Assembly (NCBI GenBank): GCA_015272195.1
Contig: JACYMC010000140.1
Coordinates: 1 to 45,956, forward strand
Direction of reading: 5' to 3'
Source: Candidatus Sericytochromatia bacterium
GTDB lineage: Bacteria; Cyanobacteriota; Sericytochromatia; UBA7694
Length of the DNA stretch: 45,956 nt
Shown here: positions 1 through 7,950 of the stretch, piece after piece
Layout: every line of letters begins with the position of its first letter
How positions within the stretch are numbered: the first letter of the stretch is position 1
Position numbers and translations under genes: made by a program
Notes under the pieces: model-generated
What the model was told of the DNA's origin: nothing
What the model saw: the letters and a program-made list of their open reading frames with translations, nothing else
The model's database searches: none

Positions 1-1010
1 CGCCGCTACAACTGTGGGCTGGTCATTTTGATCTGGTCTTTGTGCTGGTTTATCTGCTGCCTTTGTTTTTAATGCTGCTCAGTTTTGATCTGCACACGAC
101 AGAGCAGCAAAATGGGACCCTGCGCCTGCTGATGATGCAGGCAGGGCATCTTGGGGGACTGCTCTTTGCCAAAACACTCGCCCGGCTCCTGATTCTGAGC
201 GGCTTTTTACTGGCCCTCACACTCTGGGTCTGGCTGTTGCTGCGTCCCTGGCTCGATCTGGACTGGTCCTGGTCCCACTGGTTTTTGTTGCTGGCGGTGG
301 TGATGGTTTATGGTGCCTTCTGGCTGCTGCTGGCCGCCTGGCTGAACTGTTTTCGCTGGCCGGCTGTTCAGGTGGCCACATCACTGGCCACGCTCTGGTT
401 GCTCTGGAGCTGGCTGCTGCCTGCCACGGGTCAGCAGGCCCTGCAAACCCTTTATCCCGTGCCCTCACGTCTGGCTTATCTGCAGCAGCAGCGCGAAGCG
501 CTGGAGTCTGCCCGACGCAACAGCGACCAGCTGCTGGGCGCCTATCTTGAAGATCATCCTGAGCTGGCCGATGGGGCCGATAACCGCTACGCCATGCTGC
601 AGTTGAGCAAAGCGCAAAGAATGGCCCGTGCGGTACGACCGCTGGTGCAGCAGTATCAGCAGCAGCTGGCACGCCAGCAGGCCCTGGCAAGCGCCTGGAT
701 TTATCTTTCGCCGGTGAGTCTGCTTGAGCAGGCCCTGATGCATCTGGCCGGCTCCGATATGGCGCGTTATGAGGTGTTTGAAGTGCAGGCGCATGCTTTT
801 CAAAAAGACTGGCAGGCCTTTTTTATGCCGCTGATTACACAAGGACGTGCCCTCAATAGTGCTGACTTTGCGCGCTTGCCGGCTTTTGTGGATGCTGTGC
901 CCGACACCCGTGGCCAGATCTTCTGGCGGCTTTCAGCCAGTCTGCTGGTTTTGCTGGTGCTGGTGCTGGGGCTGACCTGGCGCGCCTGGCGACGCTACCC
1001 CGTGATCTGA
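1..1010 (+). CDS. ABC-2 type transporter permease, DUF3526-like (5' end cut by window)
   Basis: The reading frame is open from the first bases of the window, so the gene begins upstream and the GTG at 42 is probably internal. The visible part is a hydrophobic protein. It opens with a membrane segment running into a segment ending TTEQQNGTLRLLMMQ, which matches the membrane-helix/ERExGTLxLLLSQ region of ABC-2 permeases of the DUF3526/GldF type. Several more membrane segments follow (about residues 45-75, 83-105 and 115-135). Then comes a long, Gln-rich extracytoplasmic loop and a last helix near the C-terminus. Proteins of this kind form the membrane channel of an ABC exporter, with the ATPase usually encoded just upstream. 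The substrate cannot be read from sequence. A hairpin terminator follows directly. Confidence 0.75.
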   Translation, partial: PLQLWAGHFDLVFVLVYLLPLFLMLLSFDLHTTEQQNGTLRLLMMQAGHLGGLLFAKTLARLLILSGFLLALTLWVWLLLRPWLDLDWSWSHWFLLLAVVMVYGAFWLLLAAWLNCFRWPAVQVATSLATLWLLWSWLLPATGQQALQTLYPVPSRLAYLQQQREALESARRNSDQLLGAYLEDHPELADGADNRYAMLQLSKAQRMARAVRPLVQQYQQQLARQQALASAWIYLSPVSLLEQALMHLAGSDMARYEVFEVQAHAFQKDWQAFFMPLITQGRALNSADFARLPAFVDAVPDTRGQIFWRLSASLLVLLVLVLGLTWRAWRRYPVI

Positions 1011-1032
1011 GCGCCACAAAAGCCAGACAGCC

Positions 1033-1059
1033 AAAAGCCCCGCTGTCAGCGGGGCTTTT
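1033..1059. terminator. bidirectional hairpin terminator
   Basis: AAAAGCCCCGC and GCGGGGCTTTT form an 11-bp perfect stem around a TGTCA loop. Each strand ends in a run of four T. It lies between the end of the ABC permease (+) and the end of the small secreted protein (-), so it can serve both convergent genes. Confidence 0.75.
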
Positions 1060-1077
1060 AGATGTGAGTGGTGTTTT

Positions 1078-1296
1078 TTACTCGCCGGTGCAAGGATTCT
1101 GAGATTCTTCACGCGGGCAGGGGCGCTGGACGCTCGGAGCGGCGGTGACGGCACTGCCTTCGCGGGGGCAGGGGGCGCTGACGCCAGCGGCTTCGCCGCC
1201 GCAAGGGTTTTGGTTGGCCTCAGAAGCCTGGGGTGCACCCAGCCAGAGGGCGGCACTCAGAGCGGCAGATAACAGCAGGCTGAAACGAATAGACAT
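1078..1296 (-). CDS. small secreted protein with four PCxxE repeats
   Basis: The protein has 72 residues. The start at 1296 is chosen because an AGGAGAG ribosome-binding site sits just upstream, and because MSIRFSLLLSAALSAALWL is a good signal peptide ending near APQASEA. A longer frame to 1326 lacks such a site. The mature part, about 45 residues, holds only four cysteines, each in a PCxxE unit: NPCGGE, APCPRE, RPCPRE, NPCTGE. Such a regular Cys spacing in an exported peptide suggests metal binding or disulfide pairing, but I do not recognise a family. A similarity to NPC-repeat small proteins of environmental bacteria is only an impression. Its neighbour (1510-3063) is another exported, possibly metal-binding protein on the same strand. 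Confidence 0.65.
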   Translation of the reverse strand: MSIRFSLLLSAALSAALWLGAPQASEANQNPCGGEAAGVSAPCPREGSAVTAAPSVQRPCPREESQNPCTGE

Positions 1297-1448
1297 GGTT
1301 TTCTCTCCTCTTGCACTTCGTGACATGAAACACTTGCATCATTGTTTTTATCTTACACCATACAAGATAGGTCAAGCTTGTCTTTAAGTATATTTTATTT
1401 ATTTTTTAAATTGAGCTTTGCCTGGTTTTAATCTATGGGTGAAAAAAA

Positions 1449-1465
1449 GACCGGCAAAGCCGGTC
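1449..1465 (-). terminator. rho-independent terminator of the Spy-like lipoprotein gene
   Basis: On the minus strand GACCGGC-TTT-GCCGGTC forms a 7-bp stem followed by TTTTTTTC. It lies 45 bases after the stop of the gene at 1510-3063. Confidence 0.8.
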
Positions 1466-1509
1466 GGTTTGTCGGAAATATCGCGCAGAAGATTCAGTAC
1501 GCGGTCTGT

Positions 1510-3063
1510 TTAGTAGCCGCTATAGCCTCCGGGCTGGCCAAAGCCGCCAAAACCAGGGCCTGGCCGGGGACCTTTGGGGCCCATCTGGCCGCCATGACCG
1601 CCATGTGCACCGGGCGCACCGTGCATGCCATGGCCAGGGGGGCGCAGCGGCAGCAGATCCTGATCCACCGCCAGCTGGCGCTGTTCAGGGCTCAGAATGC
1701 TGTGCAGATCCGCCAGGGCCTGCAGGGGCGAAGGCCGGGCGCTGTCGTCGGGGGGCTGCAGCAGGGCCACCACCGCTTCAACACTGGGGCTGGCTTTGCT
1801 CAGTTCGGCCACCAGGGCCGCATGGCGTTCGGCGTGGGCCGCTTGATGGCTGGCCCGATCGGGCTGCAGGGCCTGCAGCTGACTGATTTGTTCTGCGCTC
1901 AGGTTTAAGGCTTTCTGCAGGCGACTCAGATGGGGATTGTTGGCTTCTGTGGCCGGTTTTTCCGGGGGACTGGGGGGCAAATCACCGGCCTGGGCGCGGG
2001 CAATCATGGCTTCTGCTCTGGCGCTCAGGTGCTCAGCATCCGGGGCCGGGCGCTCGGGCGGGCTGGGCAGCTGGGCGCTGAGGGCTTCGATATCAAAGCT
2101 GTCGCTTACAAAAGCGGCACTCAGCGTGGCTTGAAAAGCCTGCTGCTCGGCCGAGGGTTCTGGTTTAAAGCCCGGCGGTCCCATTTTACCGCCGGGGCCA
2201 AAGCCGCCAAAACCAGGGCCTGGCCGGGGACCTTTGGGGCCCATCTGGCCGCCATGACCGCCATGTGCACCGGGCGCACCGTGCATGCCATGGCCAGGGG
2301 GGCGCAGCGGCAGCAGATCCTGATCCACCGCCAGCTGGCGCTGTTCAGGGCTCAGAATGCTGTGCAGATCCGCCAGGGCCTGCAGGGGCGAAGGCCGGGC
2401 GCTGTCGTCGGGGGGCTGCAGCAGGGCCACCACCGCTTCAACACTGGGGCTGGCTTTGCTCAGTTCGGCCACCAGGGCCGCATGGCGTTCGGCGTGGGCC
2501 GCTTGATGGCTGGCCCGATCGGGCTGCAGGGCCTGCAGCTGACTGATTTGTTCTGCGCTCAGGTTTAAGGCTTTCTGCAGGCGACTCAGATGGGGATTGT
2601 TGGCTTCTGTGGCCGGTTTTTCCGGGGGACTGGGGGGCAAATCACCGGCCTGGGCGCGGGCAATCATGGCTTCTGCTCTGGCGCTCAGGTGCTCAGCATC
2701 CGGGGCCGGGCGCTCGGGCGGGCTGGGCAGCTGGGCGCTGAGGGCTTCGATATCAAAGCTGTCGCTTACAAAAGCGGCACTCAGCGTGGCTTGAAAAGCC
2801 TGCTGCTCGGCCGAGGGTTCTGGTTTAAAGCCCGGCGGGCCCATTTTGCCGCCGGGGCCAAAGCCCGCCTGCTTCTGGGGCTGGCCCAGCATCTGAAATT
2901 GATCGCCGGGCCAGCTCTGGCTGGAATCAGCGGTGTTATAGAGCTGGGCCACTTCAGCGAGGCTGAAGCGGCTGGCAGCATCGGGCAGGCCCGTACCGCA
3001 GGCGGCCAGCAGGCTGCTGGCCAGCAGCAGGGAAAGGGGCAGGAACACTTTGCGCATCGTCAT
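1510..3063 (-). CDS. Spy/CpxP-like lipoprotein with tandemly duplicated body and His/Gly-rich linkers
   Basis: The protein has 517 residues. MTMRKVFLPLSLLLASSLLAAC is a lipoprotein signal with lipobox LAAC, preceded by AAAGGA about 10 bases upstream. After about 65 residues come two almost identical 220-residue units (about 67-286 and 287-506). Each unit has a Pro/Gly linker (GPGGKMGPPG), a helical domain, and a His/Gly-rich tail (GHGMHGAPGAHGGHGGQMG). The helical domain contains LNLSAEQISQL, a HAERHAALVAEL helix and LSPEQRQL. These resemble the LTxxQ motifs of the Spy/CpxP/CnrX family of periplasmic chaperones and metal sensors. The His-rich tails could bind Ni, Cu or Zn. The family call rests on these short motifs only. 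The DNA of the two units differs at two positions (see the repeat entry), so the duplication is recent or newly homogenised, or an assembly artefact. Confidence 0.7.
   Translation of the reverse strand: MTMRKVFLPLSLLLASSLLAACGTGLPDAASRFSLAEVAQLYNTADSSQSWPGDQFQMLGQPQKQAGFGPGGKMGPPGFKPEPSAEQQAFQATLSAAFVSDSFDIEALSAQLPSPPERPAPDAEHLSARAEAMIARAQAGDLPPSPPEKPATEANNPHLSRLQKALNLSAEQISQLQALQPDRASHQAAHAERHAALVAELSKASPSVEAVVALLQPPDDSARPSPLQALADLHSILSPEQRQLAVDQDLLPLRPPGHGMHGAPGAHGGHGGQMGPKGPRPGPGFGGFGPGGKMGPPGFKPEPSAEQQAFQATLSAAFVSDSFDIEALSAQLPSPPERPAPDAEHLSARAEAMIARAQAGDLPPSPPEKPATEANNPHLSRLQKALNLSAEQISQLQALQPDRASHQAAHAERHAALVAELSKASPSVEAVVALLQPPDDSARPSPLQALADLHSILSPEQRQLAVDQDLLPLRPPGHGMHGAPGAHGGHGGQMGPKGPRPGPGFGGFGQPGGYSGY
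1536..2865. repeat. two-copy tandem direct repeat, period 660 bp
   Basis: Positions 1536-2205 and 2196-2865 match with an offset of exactly 660 bases. I found only two differences, at 2179/2839 (t/g) and 2188/2848 (a/g). The period is a multiple of three, so the frame is kept and the coding domain of the lipoprotein gene is doubled. Confidence 0.95.
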
Positions 3064-3210
3064 GGTTTATCCGTCCTTTGATGAAAACTTTCAAGTTGAC
3101 CTTGATAGTCTGTATTCTGACAGCCCCATGTAAACCCCATATGTCGGGATTGTGAATGAATTGTGAATACTTAATATTTTTCTTGTTATTTTCGCAAGAA
3201 TATTGAGTGC

Positions 3211-4500
3211 TCAGACACCAAAAGCCAGATCCCGTAAAAACAGGGCAATCTGGGGGAAGAGCACCAGCAGGATATTGGACAGCAGCAGCAGGGCCACAAA
3301 AGGCGGCGTTTCGCGGATCACGTCAATATAGCTCTGCTTAAAGGCCGCAATGGCCGTAAAAATATCGCAGCCAAAGGGCGGGGTGGCTGAACCGATGGCG
3401 ACCTGCAGGGTGACCAGCACGCCAATAAAGACCGGATCCAGCCCCGCACTCACAGCCAGCGGGTGAAATATGGGCGTCAGAATCAGGATCACCACAATCG
3501 GGTCTACAAACATACAACCAATAAAATAGGCCAGCAGCAGCACCAGCAGAATCAGCCAGGGGCTGCTCTGGGCTGAGAGGCCTAGCAAATCGTTGATCAG
3601 GTATTCCGGCAGGCGGGCAAAAGAAACCAGCCACGAAAAGGCCGCCCCAGCGGCCACCAGAATAAAGACCACGGCGGTGATCAGGCCGGTTGAAAGGGCA
3701 ATGTCCGGCACGTCTTTGAGCGACAGGGAGCGAAAGACAAAGACCTCCACAATCAGGGCGTAGAGCACCGAGATGGTTGCCGCTTCGGTGGGGCTGAAAA
3801 AGCCGGTATAGATACCGCCAATAATGATCACCGGAAACACCAGCGGCAAAGCCGCTGCACGGGTGGCCTGCCAGCGCGCTGCCCAGCTGGCTGAGGGCAG
3901 TGCCGCAATGCCCATGCGAACGGATTTAACGTAGCAATAAATGCAAAAGAGGGCCAGAATCATCAGGGCCGGACCAACCCCGGCAATAAAGAGCTCGCCA
4001 ATCGATGTGCCCGACACCACGCCGTAGACGATCATGCCAATGCTGGGGGGAATCAGCAGGGCCAGATCCGAGGCGTTGATAATCAGCGCGGTGGCAAAAG
4101 AGGGGCTGTAGCCCGATTGCATCAGCCGGGGCCGCAGCGGGGTGCCGATGGCCACCACCGTGGCCTGGGTTGAGCCCGAAACGGCGCCAAAGAGGGTGCA
4201 GGCCACGGCTGTGCTGATGGGCAGGCCGCCGCGCACGTGGCCAATGCATTTCATGACCAGATCCAGCAGGCGTTCGGCGGCCTGGCCACGGGTCATAATA
4301 TCTGCTGCCAGAATAAACATTGGCACGGCCACCAGGGCCGCAGGCCGCACGCCGCCGATCATCTGCTGCACAATGATTTCCAGGGGCAGATCCTGGGTAA
4401 AAAAAACAAAGCCCAGCAGGGTGGCCGCCAATAAGGGCACCATCATGGGGAAGCCCAGCAGCAGCAGGACGATCATCACCGTTGCCATTGTGAATGCCAT
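3211..4500 (-). CDS. dctM: TRAP transporter large permease (DctM/SiaM type)
   Basis: The protein has 429 residues and is highly hydrophobic along its whole length, the usual size for the large TRAP subunit. Family marks are a FGAVSGSTQATVVAIGT segment (about 104-120), LLIPPSIGMIVYG (about 148-160), GIYTGFFSPTEAA (about 230-242) and SATPPFG near 375. In TRAP systems this subunit forms the Na+-driven translocation channel for a carboxylate or sialic-acid-like substrate. It is handed the substrate by the periplasmic binding protein and held by the small permease. It lies 15 bases behind dctQ in one transcript, and the binding protein gene is divergent at 5196. The substrate cannot be told from this sequence. 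Confidence 0.93.
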   Translation of the reverse strand: MAFTMATVMIVLLLLGFPMMVPLLAATLLGFVFFTQDLPLEIIVQQMIGGVRPAALVAVPMFILAADIMTRGQAAERLLDLVMKCIGHVRGGLPISTAVACTLFGAVSGSTQATVVAIGTPLRPRLMQSGYSPSFATALIINASDLALLIPPSIGMIVYGVVSGTSIGELFIAGVGPALMILALFCIYCYVKSVRMGIAALPSASWAARWQATRAAALPLVFPVIIIGGIYTGFFSPTEAATISVLYALIVEVFVFRSLSLKDVPDIALSTGLITAVVFILVAAGAAFSWLVSFARLPEYLINDLLGLSAQSSPWLILLVLLLAYFIGCMFVDPIVVILILTPIFHPLAVSAGLDPVFIGVLVTLQVAIGSATPPFGCDIFTAIAAFKQSYIDVIRETPPFVALLLLSNILLVLFPQIALFLRDLAFGV

Positions 4501-4515
4501 GCTGTTTAGAGCCCC

Positions 4516-5067
4516 CTATTCTGCCGACACGGGGATTTCCCCGGGGTGTTCAACATGATTGAAAGATTCATAAATCTCAGCGCTGCTCAGATTGCGCACC
4601 AGGGTCAGCAGATATTGCAGGCCGGTGGTCAACAGCCCCAGCGGGGCCAGGGTGTAAACCCACCAGTAGGGAATCTGCAAAGCAGGTGAGCGCGTGCCCA
4701 GCTCGCGCACGGTTTCTACATAGTGCAGGCCACAGTAGGCCAGCACAAAGCAGAGCAGAGCGGTACTGCCGGCGATCAGCATCATCACAGCCTTGCGGCC
4801 CGTATCAGGCAGCAGGTCATACAGGGCTGACATGCGAATATGCCGGGCCTGTGCAGCGGCATAACCCGCGCCGATAAAGGTCACGGCAATGATTAAAAAC
4901 TGGTTGATTTCTTCGACCGAGGCAAAGGAGTGGCCCCAGAAGGTGCGGCTGGCCACATTGACACAGGACAATCCGGCCATGGCCAGGATGCCGACCACCA
5001 GCACGCTGTATTCCAGCTTTTCGATAATTTTAAAAAGTGCGTTAAATACTTTCACAACGAGAGCCAT
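4516..5067 (-). CDS. dctQ: TRAP transporter small permease (DctQ type)
   Basis: The protein has 183 residues with four predicted membrane helices (about 16-40, 51-70, 90-112 and 135-160), the normal DctQ layout. The segment SVEEINQFLIIAVTFIGAGYA carries the conserved E-E pair and helix 2 of the family, and the QARHIRM stretch after it is also typical. This subunit pairs with the large permease in the inner membrane. The first ATG follows a GAGGTG ribosome-binding site. The gene is first in the dctQM transcript, opposite to dctP across a 128-base AT-rich gap. The C-terminal tail (about 165-183) is hydrophilic and variable. Confidence 0.9.
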   Translation of the reverse strand: MALVVKVFNALFKIIEKLEYSVLVVGILAMAGLSCVNVASRTFWGHSFASVEEINQFLIIAVTFIGAGYAAAQARHIRMSALYDLLPDTGRKAVMMLIAGSTALLCFVLAYCGLHYVETVRELGTRSPALQIPYWWVYTLAPLGLLTTGLQYLLTLVRNLSSAEIYESFNHVEHPGEIPVSAE

Positions 5068-5195
5068 TCTAACACACCTCTTTTGATATGTTAAAATTTT
5101 AAATAATTCATGCTTTTGAGCTTTTTTATTTTATTTAAGTAAAAATTAAAATCATAAAAAAATATTCGGGCGCTTAGCAGGAGATCAGACAGCAT
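5068..5195. promoter_or_regulatory. divergent promoter region of dctQM and dctP
   Basis: This is an AT-rich gap of 128 bases between divergently read transporter genes, so promoters for both must lie here or nearby. A GCAGGAG ribosome-binding site precedes dctP at about 5177. I could not fix convincing -35/-10 pairs because the A/T tracts match too loosely. Confidence 0.45.
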
Positions 5196-6233
5196 ATGGC
5201 CAGACGCAGGGTTCAAACTTTTTTACTGATTTTAATATGTTCACTTTTGGGATTATATGGCTGTAAATCCCCGGCTTCTGAGGGGCGTGAATGGCGCTTT
5301 GCCCTCGAAGAAATCAAAGGCGGGGTACAGGACGCTTACGCCATGCGCTTTAAAGCGCTGATCGAAGAACGCAGCCAGAGTGAAATCACGGTCTCGGTTT
5401 ACCCTTATGGCACCCTGGGCACTTCTGATCAGATTACGGAACTGGTCAATAACGGGGCGGTTCACTTTGCCATGGCCTCGCCGGGTCATCTGGGCAAAAT
5501 TATTCCCGAAGTGCAGGTCTTTTTGCTGCATTTTTTGTTGTCTGATGACGATAATATCAATCGGCAAATTTACCGTGAACTGCAAAAAATGCCCGTGTTT
5601 AAAACACTCTATGCCGAAAAGGGGCTGGAATTTCTGGCCTTTTATCCAGAAGGCTGGATGGCCTGGACCACCCAGCAGCCCGTGCGCCGGCCTGAAGACT
5701 TTGCCGGCATGAAGCTGCGGGTGATGACTTCTTCGCTGCTGCTGGCGGCCTATCAGAACTACGGCGCCAGCCCGATTGCCATGCCCTACTCTGAAATCTA
5801 CAGTGCGCTGCAGCTCAAAATGATTGATGGCCAGGTCAATCCGGTCTTTGCGATTGAAGAAATGAGTTTTTATGAGGTCACCGACTACCTGATTTTTCCG
5901 CGCCAGGCCCAGTTTATCGGCTCGGCGGTGGCCAGTCAGGCCTTTTTTGAGCGTCTGCCGGCGTCAGAGCAGCAGATGGTGCGCGAGGTGATCGCCCAGG
6001 TCAATGACGAGATCTATGATGTGCAGGCAGAATACAACCGTGAGCGTCTCGAAGTGATTGCCGAGCGCTCAGATATTCAGATGATCAAGCTGAATGATGC
6101 TGAAAGGGCAGCCTTTGCCGAGGCCTATCAGCCGGTGTATGACATATACAAAAATCTGGCCGGTGAACGCGGTGCAGCCCTGCTGGCCGATGTGCAGGCT
6201 CTGGTAGCCCGCATGCAGGCCGCTCAGTCCTGA
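5196..6233 (+). CDS. dctP: TRAP transporter substrate-binding lipoprotein (DctP family)
   Basis: The protein has 345 residues. A signal peptide with lipobox LYGC puts the lipidated cysteine at residue 23, so the binding protein is probably tethered to a membrane rather than free in the periplasm. Family marks include the segment around VSVYPYGTLGTSDQITELV, and AGMKLRVM, which holds the arginine that in DctP proteins binds the substrate carboxylate. IAMPYSEIYSALQ and GQVNP are further DctP-type motifs. It captures the substrate and delivers it to DctQM. The start is fixed by AGGAG about 12 bases upstream. A lipidated DctP is less common than a soluble one. The substrate is likely an organic acid, but its identity is open. 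Confidence 0.9.
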   Translation: MARRRVQTFLLILICSLLGLYGCKSPASEGREWRFALEEIKGGVQDAYAMRFKALIEERSQSEITVSVYPYGTLGTSDQITELVNNGAVHFAMASPGHLGKIIPEVQVFLLHFLLSDDDNINRQIYRELQKMPVFKTLYAEKGLEFLAFYPEGWMAWTTQQPVRRPEDFAGMKLRVMTSSLLLAAYQNYGASPIAMPYSEIYSALQLKMIDGQVNPVFAIEEMSFYEVTDYLIFPRQAQFIGSAVASQAFFERLPASEQQMVREVIAQVNDEIYDVQAEYNRERLEVIAERSDIQMIKLNDAERAAFAEAYQPVYDIYKNLAGERGAALLADVQALVARMQAAQS

Positions 6234-6281
6234 GCTGGTCTGGCAAGCGCACAGCTGTTTCAGCATTCGGACATAAAAAAA

Positions 6282-6301
6282 GAGGCCCATCAATGGGCCT
6301 C
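6282..6301 (-). terminator. rho-independent terminator of the phasin-like gene
   Basis: On the minus strand GAGGCCC-ATTGAT-GGGCCTC forms a 7-bp stem followed by seven T. It ends the minus-strand gene at 6319. The plus strand has no T run, so it is not an obvious terminator for dctP. Confidence 0.8.
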
Positions 6302-6318
6302 CGGGGGGAAATAAGAGT

Positions 6319-6708
6319 TTATTTCTTGATGCTGCTGGCGGCGGCGGAGCCGTTGCCGGCGGCTTTTTCTCTCTGGATTTCCTGGCTCAGGTTTTCGCGG
6401 CGGGCTTTCAGCTCGTCCACGTGACGCTCCAGTTCTTCAATGCGGTCGTCGAGGTTGTCTTTTTCGACTTTGGGGAAACCCAGGCTGCTGCCGAGGCTCT
6501 GTACATTGTTGACCAGCTGTTCCCAGCGGTCCATAAATTCTTTTTCGCGGCTTTCGAGGTTGTTGCGCACTTCAGAGACGAATTTTTTGGCTTCGCTGTC
6601 GTGCAAGGTGCCTTTTTTCACAAACTCGTCGGCAACTTCCTGAACCTTGTCGGCGCTCAGAGAGATAAATTCAGCGGTTAAGAGGCTGGCTTTTTTTAAG
6701 ATGTCCAT
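6319..6708 (-). CDS. phasin-like coiled-coil protein
   Basis: The protein has 129 residues. The start at 6708 (MDILKKASLL) is preferred over upstream codons because AAGGAGAT lies seven bases ahead. Residues 1-30 form an amphipathic helix, and the segment following is rich in charged helix (VADEFVKKGTLHDSEAKKF). A clear coiled coil runs through DNLDDRIEELERHVDELKARR, and the end is a low-complexity Ala/Ser/Lys tail. The pattern of one amphipathic helix, the KGxLxxxEAKKFV-type stretch and a C-terminal coiled coil is that of small phasin-family proteins. These coat polyhydroxyalkanoate granules or act as general helical stress proteins. No PHA synthase gene is in the window, so the granule role is inference. 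The gene stands alone with its own terminator. Confidence 0.6.
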   Translation of the reverse strand: MDILKKASLLTAEFISLSADKVQEVADEFVKKGTLHDSEAKKFVSEVRNNLESREKEFMDRWEQLVNNVQSLGSSLGFPKVEKDNLDDRIEELERHVDELKARRENLSQEIQREKAAGNGSAAASSIKK

Positions 6709-6828
6709 GATGTGCATCTCCTTTTTTGCTTGCATTTCAAGTTGATGCTCTTAGTCTATAACACGGCGCGTAAAAAAGCAAGGTGCTTCCAGCAGAAAAT
6801 TAACGCACCGAGTAAAAGCAAGCTGTAT

Positions 6829-7947
6829 TCAGCTTTGCAGGGCTTTGAGCAGACCCGGCCAGAGCCAGTTCACCATCACGTTTTGCTGCAGCATGGGCCA
6901 GGCGTAGAGGTAGGTTAAAAAAACCAGCAGGGGGAACATCATCTGAAAAGCCCGCTGTGAAAAAATGCGGTCGTAGGCCACAATCAGGGTCAGATGCGAA
7001 ATCGGCAGGTAGTAGCGGCTGAGATCTTCGTGAAAGACAAAAATGTTAAAGAGCCAGAAGACCAGTCCATACCAGAAAAACAGCGGCCAGCGCCAGAGCA
7101 GCAGGACGCCGGTGCCATAAGCAATGTACATCAGCATATACAGCTCGGCATGGTGGGGGTTGTTGTTCTGGGCATACGAAAACAGCACTTCAAAAGGGGT
7201 GGCACTGAGCAACTTGTGGTTCCAGCTGAAATAGGCCCAGAAATCGCCAAAGTGGTAGGCATAAAAGCTGAAGACCAGCAAGAGCGGGATCGGGGTCAGC
7301 AGCAGCCAGGGCAATTGGCGCCACTGCCGCTGGTGCAGCATGTTCAGCAGATAGGCCATGGCCACCAGCACCCCTACAATCCGGGTGATGCTTGACAGGC
7401 CCACCAGCGCCATGGCCCAGCCGTGCCGGCCCCGCTGCCAGCAGAGCATGCTGCCAAAGATTAAGGCCAGAAACAGGGGCTCTGTGGCACCCACCGAGTG
7501 GTAAATCAGCCAGCGGGCGGGCAGATAAAGCGAGACCACCGCTGACCAGAAAGGGTTCTGCACCGCGCCGCTTTCGCGCAGCAGATAATAAAACAGCACG
7601 GTGGCCAGGCCTGAACAGATCAGGGTGACTGCCAGCATGGCGCCGAGGTAGCCCATCAGACTTGCCAGCAACCGGATCAGCAAAGGGTAGAGCGGCAGAT
7701 GGCAGGCAAAGTAAGCGGGGGTAGTTTCATAGGCCGCAAAAGGGTGATTGACAGGGATCTGGTAGAGTGTGCGCGCTACATAGAGATAGTTGGGCCCGTC
7801 CCAGTAGCGAAAGATCAGGGTGGGATCTTCACCATGCACCGGCCAGTAGAGCAGCAATGAAGACAGGGTGCTGAGCAGCACCAGCCAGAGGGGATAATAA
7901 TCCGGATTCTGGAGGTGCTGCTTCAGTCTGACGATACCTGGCGGCAA
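6829..7947 (-). CDS. GT-C fold membrane glycosyltransferase, PIG-V-like
   Basis: The protein has 372 residues with about nine to ten membrane helices. Two motifs suggest the GT-C superfamily. An acidic first loop, RYWDGPNYLYVA (about 47-57), resembles the WDxxWY motif that holds the catalytic Asp in PIG-V-type mannosyltransferases. The later HLPLYPLLIR (about 83-92) resembles their HxxFFPLYP motif. Such enzymes transfer a sugar from a polyprenyl-phosphate donor to an acceptor outside the membrane. Donor and acceptor here are unknown. The first in-frame start is a TTG three bases after the pit stop, without a good ribosome-binding site. Translation is therefore probably coupled to pit, and the exact start is uncertain. 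Its place behind a phosphate transporter is unusual. Confidence 0.6.
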   Translation of the reverse strand: MPPGIVRLKQHLQNPDYYPLWLVLLSTLSSLLLYWPVHGEDPTLIFRYWDGPNYLYVARTLYQIPVNHPFAAYETTPAYFACHLPLYPLLIRLLASLMGYLGAMLAVTLICSGLATVLFYYLLRESGAVQNPFWSAVVSLYLPARWLIYHSVGATEPLFLALIFGSMLCWQRGRHGWAMALVGLSSITRIVGVLVAMAYLLNMLHQRQWRQLPWLLLTPIPLLLVFSFYAYHFGDFWAYFSWNHKLLSATPFEVLFSYAQNNNPHHAELYMLMYIAYGTGVLLLWRWPLFFWYGLVFWLFNIFVFHEDLSRYYLPISHLTLIVAYDRIFSQRAFQMMFPLLVFLTYLYAWPMLQQNVMVNWLWPGLLKALQS

Positions 7948-7950
7948 ATA

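Noticed and set aside
1350-1395. Dyad with CAAGCTTG near the small secreted protein gene as a MerR-type operator
   Set aside because: Fewer than half of the dyad positions pair and no -10 lies at the expected spacing.
3140-3205. AT-rich inverted repeat (AATATT...CAAGAATATT) as a dctM terminator
   Set aside because: The stem is weak, one arm has three extra bases, and no T run follows on the minus strand.
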